DNA of 27,917 nt from JAZDDE01 sp039714435. GTDB lineage: Bacteria > Gemmatimonadota > Gemmatimonadetes > Palauibacterales > Palauibacteraceae. Both the position numbers and the translations under genes were made by a program. A model generated the notes under the pieces. The model saw only the letters and a list, made by a program, of their open reading frames with translations. It searched no databases and was not told the origin of the DNA. The stretch spans positions 1-27,917 of the forward strand of contig JBDLJJ010000026.1 in NCBI GenBank assembly GCA_039714435.1. Direction: 5' to 3'. How positions within the stretch are numbered: the first letter of the stretch is position 1; every line of letters begins with the position of its first letter. Of this stretch, positions 15,024-22,200 are shown in pieces.

Positions 15024-15595
15024 GTGCTGAACAGTCCCGCGAATCCCATGAACGCCAGGGACAGCGAGCCCGCCACGATCAGGACGAGACCCATCCCGCG
15101 GGCCACTGCGGGCACGGTGGCTAACTCCGACTGCTCGCGGATGGAGGCCATGAGGACGAGCGCCAGAGTGAGGCCGAGCCCCGCGCCGATGGCAAAGAAC
15201 AGACCCTCGAGGAAACCGTAACCGCGGTTGGTCTGGAAGATGGCCAGCCCCAAAATAGCGCAGTTCGTGGTGATGAGCGGCAGAAATATCCCCAGTTCCC
15301 GGAACAGGGTCGGACTCAGTTTCTTGATCGCCATCTCCACGATCTGGACGAGCGAGGCTATTACGACGATGAACGAAATCAGCCGTAAATAGGGGGCCGC
15401 CGCCAGGACATAAGTGTTGAGCGCCCAGGCCGTCATGGATGTGATCACGAGAACGAAGATGTTGGCCGCTCCCATTCGAAGCGCCGTGCCGACCCGGGCG
15501 GACACGCCCATGAACGGGCACAGCCCGAGAAACAAGGCGAGCGTGAAGTTGTTGATCAGCATGGCCGAGATAAGGATCCATAACAGATCGCCCAC
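15020..15595 (-). CDS. rnfA: Rnf electron transport complex subunit A
   Basis: 191 residues from a GTG at 15595, which overlaps the rnfE stop by one base and has a perfect GAGGAGG Shine-Dalgarno eight bases upstream. The longer frame from 15679 lies inside rnfE and is rejected. It has six membrane helices and pairs with RnfE as an inverted pseudo-twofold core. The conserved Cys26 (GLCPFMGVS) and Cys112 (TTNCAILG) are the two RnfA ligands of the intramembrane iron-sulfur site shared with RnfE, known from Nqr/Rnf structures. LINNFTLALFLGL at the N-terminus and NRGYGFLEGLFFAIGAG are also family-typical. Length agrees with other RnfA proteins. Confidence 0.95.
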   Translation of the reverse strand: MGDLLWILISAMLINNFTLALFLGLCPFMGVSARVGTALRMGAANIFVLVITSMTAWALNTYVLAAAPYLRLISFIVVIASLVQIVEMAIKKLSPTLFRELGIFLPLITTNCAILGLAIFQTNRGYGFLEGLFFAIGAGLGLTLALVLMASIREQSELATVPAVARGMGLVLIVAGSLSLAFMGFAGLFST

Positions 15596-16257
15596 TACGC
15601 TATCCTCCTCGTCGAGGCGCCTACGCCGTGCGGCCAGTCGCGGACGGCAGGTTTTTCCTGTTTTCGGCTCTTTCGCCACCCGAAGGCGAGGAGAATGAAG
15701 CCGAGCGTGAAAAAGCCGCCCGGGGGGAGGATCATGATGATCCAGGGCTCATAGGAGGCCCCGAACAGCGGGAAGCCCAGAAAGCTGCCGTATCCCAGGA
15801 TCTCACGGATGCCGCCGATCATGAGCAGGGCGATGATGAAGCCGCCGCCCGTACCGACGGCGTCGAGCAGGGCCCGGCCTACCGGCCGCTTGGAGGCGAA
15901 GGCCTCCTGGCGCCCCAGAATCATGCAGTTCACGACTATAAGAGCGATGAAGGCTCCCAGCGCCTTGTGTATGTCGGGGACGACCGCGGCCAGCACCATG
16001 TCGGCGACCGTCACGAACGTGGCGATTATCAGGATGTAGGCACTGATCCGGACCTCGTGCGGAATGACGTTCTTCAGCGTGGACACCAGGAGGCTCGAGC
16101 CCACCAGTACGAAGAACGTGGCCAGCCCCATGGCCAGGCTGTTGGCTACGGTATTGGTCACGGCCAGAGCCGGACAAAGCCCTAGCAGTTGCACCAGCAC
16201 CGGATTCTCCTCCCATATGCCGCGCAGCAGATCGTGGGTGGGCGTCGTGGCTCTCAT
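15595..16257 (-). CDS. rnfE: Rnf electron transport complex subunit E
   Basis: 220 residues, six membrane helices. The paired cysteines are Cys28 (LLGLCPALAVT) and Cys111 (VVNCMILGRQEAFAS), which with the two of RnfA hold the intramembrane iron-sulfur centre that passes electrons across the membrane. Other hallmarks are KNVIPHEVRI and MIGGIREILGYGS, the latter between the two last helices, as in RsxE. The final 25 residues are basic and soluble (RKSRKQEKP...). The ATG overlaps the rnfG stop (ATGA), and the stop overlaps the rnfA GTG by one base. Confidence 0.95.
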   Translation of the reverse strand: MRATTPTHDLLRGIWEENPVLVQLLGLCPALAVTNTVANSLAMGLATFFVLVGSSLLVSTLKNVIPHEVRISAYILIIATFVTVADMVLAAVVPDIHKALGAFIALIVVNCMILGRQEAFASKRPVGRALLDAVGTGGGFIIALLMIGGIREILGYGSFLGFPLFGASYEPWIIMILPPGGFFTLGFILLAFGWRKSRKQEKPAVRDWPHGVGASTRRIA

Positions 16258-16907
16258 GGCGCGCCCGCTTCGGCATAGGCCCGCAGGTACGGTTCCAATT
16301 CCTCCAGGCGGTGGTTGATGATGTCGATAACGGTGCGCGACGAAATCGTGGCGCCCGTGATCATGTCCACCTCGTGGGCGTCGCCGCTGCCGCGGCCTTG
16401 TTTGACGCCCACGAGCGGAGCCGCGGGGCCTTCGAAGCTGGCCACGAAGGCCGAGTCTTTCTCGATCTTGTCTCCAAGTCCCGGTGTTTCCTTACTCTCC
16501 AGGACCTTCATTCCGCTGATCCGTTCGTTTACGGGGTCGAAGCCGAACAGCAAACTGATCACGTCCTGGAATCCCGGTTCGCCTCCGGCGATGGCAAAAC
16601 CGACCGGCCGGCCGCCGGCGTCATAGCCGAGGTACACACGGTCCAGGTTGGCCGAATCCGCTCCGGCAGGCAGGGTGGCCACTAGCTCGCCTTCCTGGAG
16701 AAAGAGCGTCTCGTAGCGCTCAGGTCCGCCCAGGACCTCCTCTATTGCCTCTTTCAGCACCTTCGCCCGGTGGGCCTGTATTCGAGGTTCCGTCCAGGCG
16801 TTCACCACTACCAGCAGAAGCCCGGCCAGGGCTCCCGCCACAGTGAGCGTGGCGAGCAACTTCCCGGAGCGGGTGTACTGGCGCTCCGGCGCCGATCGCT
16901 CGGTCAT
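16254..16907 (-). CDS. rnfG: Rnf electron transport complex subunit G, covalent FMN carrier
   Basis: 217 residues from the ATG at 16907 (overlapping the rnfD stop as ATGA); the larger open frame to 17384 is an artefact inside rnfD. One N-terminal helix (about 14-36) anchors a periplasmic FMN-binding domain. The flavinylation motif is DMITGATISS, where Thr187 should carry FMN added by ApbE. Other family features are KVLESKETPGLGDKIE (about 134-149) and GFAIAGGEPGFQD. RnfG receives electrons from RnfD or the RnfA/E core on the outer side and returns them. All expected elements are present. Confidence 0.95.
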   Translation of the reverse strand: MTERSAPERQYTRSGKLLATLTVAGALAGLLLVVVNAWTEPRIQAHRAKVLKEAIEEVLGGPERYETLFLQEGELVATLPAGADSANLDRVYLGYDAGGRPVGFAIAGGEPGFQDVISLLFGFDPVNERISGMKVLESKETPGLGDKIEKDSAFVASFEGPAAPLVGVKQGRGSGDAHEVDMITGATISSRTVIDIINHRLEELEPYLRAYAEAGAP

Positions 16908-17908
16908 GCAGGGGCCTCCCGGCGGCCGTGACCGAAGACCCTGGGCTGTGTGGCTCGGTTGATGAACGGAACCAGCGCGTTCATGAGCAGGATGGCGTAC
17001 ATGACGCCTTCTGGAAGACCACCCCAGGTACGGATGAGCACGGTGAGCAATCCGATTCCGATTCCGAATATCCAGGCTCCGGAGTTCGTGACCGGTGACG
17101 TCACCAGATCGGTCGCCATGTACATCGCTCCCAGGATCAAGCCACCCGAGAAGAGCATGAACAGTGGTCCCGGATAGCGCCCGGCATCCAGCAGGTGGAG
17201 AACGCCCGAGAACGCCGCCACGCTGACGAAGATGCTCAGCGGAATGCGCCAGTTCAGGTAGTTCTTGAGCGCCAGGTAGCCTCCGCAGACCAGGATCAGC
17301 AGGCCCGCCGTTTCGCCCAGCGATCCGCCCGTGTCTCCAAACATCAGGCTTCCCAGCTCGGTGGGGGTAGCCTCGAACTTCCACAGCCCGAGGGGTGTGG
17401 CCTCAGTCAGCACATCGGGCGCGTTGGGGCTGAGCAGAGGGAAGGCGAAGTTGTCGCCTCGCAGGGCAGACCACTGCTGCGCCGGCGCGGGCCAGGTCGT
17501 AATCGCTCCCGGAAACGCCGCCTGTAGAAACGCCCTCCCGAGCAGGGCCGGATTGAACACGTTCTGGCCCAGGCCACCGAAAAGCAGCTTACCGAATCCA
17601 ATCCCGAAAGCGCCGCCCAGGAAAGCCATCCACAGTGGAATCCCGGCCGGCAGGACTAGTCCGAGCAGCAATCCGGTGATCACGGCGGATCCGTCGCCCA
17701 GGCTGCCACCCTTTCCGAACGCTCTTTCCGTGAGTAACGCGCCCAGCGTCGCCGCCGCGATAACGAGCAGCGCGCTGGGTCCGAAGAAGTAGATGGAGGC
17801 CGCTATAACCGGCACCAGGCTGGCGACCACCGACCACATGATGCGCCGGGTCGTGTCGGGCGCCGCGAGATGCGGCGGGGCCGTGAGCTCGAGGCGAGTT
17901 TCGCTCAT
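16904..17908 (-). CDS. rnfD: Rnf electron transport complex subunit D, covalent FMN carrier
   Basis: 334 residues, about ten membrane helices. Homologous to NqrB; takes part in ion translocation and carries FMN on a Thr near the outer side. The flavinylation site is DVLTEATPLGLWK (modified Thr in EAT); the residue before Ala varies in RsxD proteins, so the Glu is acceptable. Family landmarks are GDGSAVITGLLLGLVLPA, GQNVFNPALLGRAFL, MATDLVTSPVTNSG and PEGVMYAILLMNALVPFI, closing with RVFGHGRREAPA. The start has ATG ten bases after the rnfC stop and overlaps the rnfG start. Confidence 0.95.
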   Translation of the reverse strand: MSETRLELTAPPHLAAPDTTRRIMWSVVASLVPVIAASIYFFGPSALLVIAAATLGALLTERAFGKGGSLGDGSAVITGLLLGLVLPAGIPLWMAFLGGAFGIGFGKLLFGGLGQNVFNPALLGRAFLQAAFPGAITTWPAPAQQWSALRGDNFAFPLLSPNAPDVLTEATPLGLWKFEATPTELGSLMFGDTGGSLGETAGLLILVCGGYLALKNYLNWRIPLSIFVSVAAFSGVLHLLDAGRYPGPLFMLFSGGLILGAMYMATDLVTSPVTNSGAWIFGIGIGLLTVLIRTWGGLPEGVMYAILLMNALVPFINRATQPRVFGHGRREAPA

Positions 17909-17918
17909 GCGGCCTTAC

Positions 17919-19247
17919 TCACGCGGCCTCAGCCTTCTGCTTGCGCAGGCCAGCCTTGCCCAGCGCGAACAGCTGCGACAGGGGGATGTTGGACGGACAC
18001 ACGTAGGAGCAGCATCCGCACAGCATGCAGTCCATCAGCCGAGCCTCCTCCATTTCCTCATAACGGCCCACCTGGGCCAGGGCGCCCAGCTTCTGCGGAT
18101 TGAGGAAGACCGGACACGCGTCCAGGCAGTGTCCGCATTTGATGCACGGATACGAGCGCTTGGGTTTCGTTTCGGCGCCTGTAAGCGCCACAATCCCCGT
18201 CGTGCCCTTGATCACCGGCGCGTCCAGGTCGGGCTGGCACACACCCATCATGGGTCCGCCCAGGACGATCTCGGCCGCGTCCTCCGTGAGGCCGCCGCAG
18301 AACTCGATCACGTCGCGGAGCTTGGTGCCGACCGGAACGATAAGGTTGGACGGGTTCCGCAGGCCTGGTCCCGTGACACTGACCACTCTCTCGATGAGCG
18401 GGTACCCGGTTTCGAACACCTCGGCTATGGCCGCGATCGAGCCCACGTTCTGCACGACCGTTCCCACGTGGGCCGGGAGCTTACCCGAGGGCACTTCTCT
18501 GCCGGTTACCGTCTTGATCAGCATCTTCTCGGCGCCCTGTGGGTACTTCACCGTCAGAGGCAGGATGGTCACATCGAGGTCAGACGGCCTGGCCGCCTCG
18601 AGAGCGGCTATGGCATCCGGCTTGTTCTTCTCCACCCCGATCACGGCTCGGTCCACTTCGAGCGTCCGCATCATCACCCGGATTCCGAAGTGAACGCGCT
18701 CCGGATACTCGACCATCACCCGATGATCGGTCGTCAGATACGGCTCGCACTCGGCTCCGTTCACCAGGAGCAGGGAAACGTTCACACCCTCAGGCGGAAG
18801 CAGCTTGACGTGCGTCGGAAAGGCGGCTCCACCGAGTCCGACCACGCCGGCCTGCTGCACCGCAGCCACCACTTCCTGCGGAGACAGACCCTCCCACTGC
18901 GGCACGATCCGGGGCCGGGGGATCTGAGGCGAGAACGGTTCGACGGCGATACGCACTGTTTCGGCCACACTCCCGTCTGGATGGGGCCACCAGCCGATAT
19001 CAGTTACCCGGCCCGCGGCCGAAGCGTGGATCGGCACGGAGATAAATCCGTCCGCCTCGGCGATCTTGTCGCCTCGCTCGACGTGATCGCCTTCCCGTAC
19101 AAGCAGGCACGCCGGTTTGCCGGCATGCTGACGCAGCGGCAACGCGATCTCGGCCGGGAACGGCATGCGCCGAATCGGGACGCCGGCCGTGAGCCGTTTG
19201 GAGTCCGGAGGATGTACCCCGTGACGAAACGTCAGGCGATGAATCAC
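17919..19247 (-). CDS. rnfC: Rnf electron transport complex subunit C, NADH/FMN and 2[4Fe-4S] subunit
   Basis: 442 residues from a GTG at 19247, four bases after the stop of the giant oxidoreductase gene. No ATG fits, and upstream codons belong to that gene's tail. The N-terminal HGVHPPDSK is typical. The NADH/FMN-binding fold includes GLGGAAFPTHVK (137-148) and VNGAECEPYL. Two [4Fe-4S] sites lie near the C-terminus: CIKCGHCLDACP (Cys368, 371, 374, 378) and CMLCGCCSYVCP (Cys407, 410, 413, 417). RnfC docks on the cytosolic side and is where Rnf exchanges electrons with NAD+. No extra ferredoxin or long Ala-rich tail like that of enterobacterial RsxC is present. The Shine-Dalgarno is weak, so translation may depend on the upstream gene. 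Confidence 0.94.
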   Translation of the reverse strand: MIHRLTFRHGVHPPDSKRLTAGVPIRRMPFPAEIALPLRQHAGKPACLLVREGDHVERGDKIAEADGFISVPIHASAAGRVTDIGWWPHPDGSVAETVRIAVEPFSPQIPRPRIVPQWEGLSPQEVVAAVQQAGVVGLGGAAFPTHVKLLPPEGVNVSLLLVNGAECEPYLTTDHRVMVEYPERVHFGIRVMMRTLEVDRAVIGVEKNKPDAIAALEAARPSDLDVTILPLTVKYPQGAEKMLIKTVTGREVPSGKLPAHVGTVVQNVGSIAAIAEVFETGYPLIERVVSVTGPGLRNPSNLIVPVGTKLRDVIEFCGGLTEDAAEIVLGGPMMGVCQPDLDAPVIKGTTGIVALTGAETKPKRSYPCIKCGHCLDACPVFLNPQKLGALAQVGRYEEMEEARLMDCMLCGCCSYVCPSNIPLSQLFALGKAGLRKQKAEAA

Positions 19248-19251
19248 GGAG

Positions 19252-22200
19252 TCAGCTGAACGGTTTGGCGCGCTCGACCCACTTGGCGAGATCCTTCTCC
19301 TTCGGGTTGAGCGGCGTTCCGGGGTGTATGATGGCTGCCGGGCAAATTTCGGCGGCTTGAACGAGCTGTTTGAACGTACCGGCCCGCGGGTCTTTGATGT
19401 AGGCCTGCTTGTTCTCGTCGTAGGCGAACATCTTTTTGTTGATGTTGAGGCAGTCGTCGCAGGTCGTGCACAGGGCCGTGTCAATGTACGGCTCCATGAC
19501 GAGGTCTTCCTCGTCCTCTTCTTCAACTGTCGCTACAGCCACTCCTTCCTCAGGCGCGGCTTCAGCCGCCTCAGCGACATCGGGGGCGACGGCCACAGCG
19601 GACTCCTCGCCAGGCCGCCCGTCGCCGGCCGCGCCGGCCAGACCTGCTCCAGCCGCGTCTTCCATAGTTACGGGAGGGGCGCCGGCGGCTTCCTCCAGCA
19701 AATCGGCCACCGTGCGCTCCGGGCCTCCGGCGCGGAGCAGGCCCTCGGCCATGCGTCGGGCTACGACACGCGGGTAGCTGGTCCGCAGCTCGCGCATGCG
19801 ATCTTCATATTCGGCCCGGATCCCCTCCGCTTTGCGCTCGAAATCCTCTTCCAGATCCTGGGCCAACTGGTCCTTGACCCAGGATGCCGCCTCGAGCCCG
19901 GCCAGCTCCTTGAGCTGCGACCAGAACAGGAGACGATCCTCGGCCAGCTCCACGATTTCGGCTGACACACTCAGCCGGCCCAGGCGCCGGCCGTCGCCGA
20001 GAACGTAGACGAAAGGCGTCAACTCCTCGCGCTCCTCCGCAGACAGATCGAAGTACTCGTGGAACAGCCTGTACTCGCCGTCCGCGTCAGCGGGGAGGGG
20101 CCGGAAGTGCTTCTTGAAACGTCCTTCGGTGGCTGCCCAGTCGGCGATCGTGAGCGGAAGCTCCATCGTCTGCTCGCTGTCCGACTCGTCCACGTAAGAG
20201 AGTTCATAGCTCGGCCACACGTCTTCGACAGCTGGATTCCCGTCCAGGTCGATGCAGTCGGCCACTGCATCGCCCGCATCCGGATCGTAGGTCATGAACG
20301 GGAAAGCCCGGCTTTCAAGCGCCAGCTTGGCCGAGTGCGGTGCCCATTCGTCCGCCACCCCATGTTCCACAGGGCATGGCGTGTAGATGTTGAATACGGC
20401 TGGCCGCCTGGAGTTCAGCCCGCGCAGGATTCCCTGCATCATGTGCGACGGTGAGGCCTGGGAGGTCTGCAGCACGAACGTGCCCCGGTGCGCCAGGGCG
20501 ATGAGAGCCATCTCCTTGCGGGTCTCCTCCTTACCGTGCTGCACCTGTCCGTACGCCGCCATGTCGGCGATCTGTCCAGTGAACCCGCTCGTGCACGACT
20601 GCCCGCCGGTATTCGAGTACACTTGCGTGTCGAGCACGACGACCCGGATCGGTTTCCCAGAGGCCAGTAGCCGGGACAAGTTCTGGAACCCGATATCCAA
20701 CATCGCGCCGTCGCCGCCCATGGCCAGAATCGGTGGGCACAGGTGGAACTCTTCGTCGTCGAACTGCCGCCAGTCGAAGGCCTGGAAGAAGGTTTCGTGG
20801 GCCTCGGCGTCGTACTCATCCCCGGCCAGGAGCTCGGCCCGGCGCACGGAGATGAAGTTGTCCGCCATCTTCCGCATGTGGCCCTCGAAAATCCCGATCG
20901 CGATCGAGGGCGCGTCCTGGAACAGGTGATTGACCCAGGGGAAGGGGTACGGATTGTATGGATATGTGCTTCCCCACACGGACGAGCAACCGGTCGAATT
21001 GCTCATCGCCATGGGCGCTCGCCCGCGGCCGCCTGGCCCCTCCACGTACCGCCAGCGCAGGTCCTTCAGTTCGCCGATGGCCTTATTGAACTGCCTCAGC
21101 CGTTCGCTGGCCTCAGCCCCCAGAGCGACATCGATGTGCTCGCTCTCCGTCTCGCCCGCGGTCGCGACATCTGCTCCCGCCGCAGCCACATCGGCGTGCT
21201 GCCCGACCAGGCCGCGGGCTTTCGAGTCGAGCCGGCCGATGAGATTGTCGAGCCGCTTCACGAAAGCTTCCACCCGCGGAATCATCAGTCCTTCGATAGT
21301 TGAGACGAGAATATGCACAGCTGTTTTTTCGCCGCATCCCATGCAGGCTCCGTCGCCCCCTACCATCGACCCGTAGTTTCGCTTCTTGAGGAGGAGAGAC
21401 GAGAGCACGCCGATACCCTCGTCCAGGTTAGAGATGTTGACGTAGCGGTCGTCCGTCTCGGGAAGGTTCTCCCACAGCCGCCAGTTGCGCCGCAGCTTAT
21501 CCACGTTCTCGTCGTCCTGCCGTGCCGTGATCAGCGCCCCCTCCGGACATACGTCGACGCAGATGTTGCAGCCCTTGCAAGCCTCCGGGTTCACCGTGAT
21601 CGACAGGAGTCCGCCCGTTCCCTTCTCGCGCGACTCGGGCAGATCGAAGAACGGACGGGTTTTGGCCAGCGGGAAGTCCTCGAGGTGAGGAAAAACAGCA
21701 GAAAACTCCTCGTCGACGGCCTTCCGGCGCTCGGCATCCCAATCAAGCCGCTGCATGACGTTGCCATACGCGGAGGAAAGCACGTCACCGAACGTCGTGA
21801 ACGGAACGCCCTTCATGATCTTGCGTGACTCTCGCCCCAGATGCCCTGAAATCTGCGTCAGGCGGTTGAACGAACGGCCGTTGGACGCCGTGACGATGGC
21901 CGCGTCGATGACTTCCTCCACGGTGTTTACCACGCCGGGAATCGCCGTGTCAGGACACTGCATCCAGCACTGACTGCACCCGGTGCACCTGTCGGGGATG
22001 AACTCGGGTATCTCGAACCGGATGCTCGTCATGTCGCGGACACTGCTGGTGGCGGCCGGAATGGCGCTGATGGCGGCGAACGGGTCAGCGATCGCGTCCT
22101 GTCCGGTCGTGGCGCAGAAGGCGCACACCTGCTCCCAGAATCGTCCCGGATTTCCGATTCCCGGCTCGGCCTCGGGCACGTCGAGCGCGCTGGGCAGTGC

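Noticed and set aside
14883..15581. A 232-codon frame covering the Cys-rich peptide and antiparallel parts of rnfA
   Set aside because: Only the last 46 codons look like protein; the rest is an alternative frame of rnfA on the same strand.
16904..17908. Possible loss of the RnfD flavinylation motif (TEAT instead of SGAT)
   Set aside because: The residue before Ala-Thr varies in known RsxD proteins, and the modified Thr and following Pro-Leu are kept.
17793..19259. A 488-codon plus-strand frame opposite rnfC
   Set aside because: His/Arg/Gly-rich translation without any motif; rnfC is unambiguous on the other strand.
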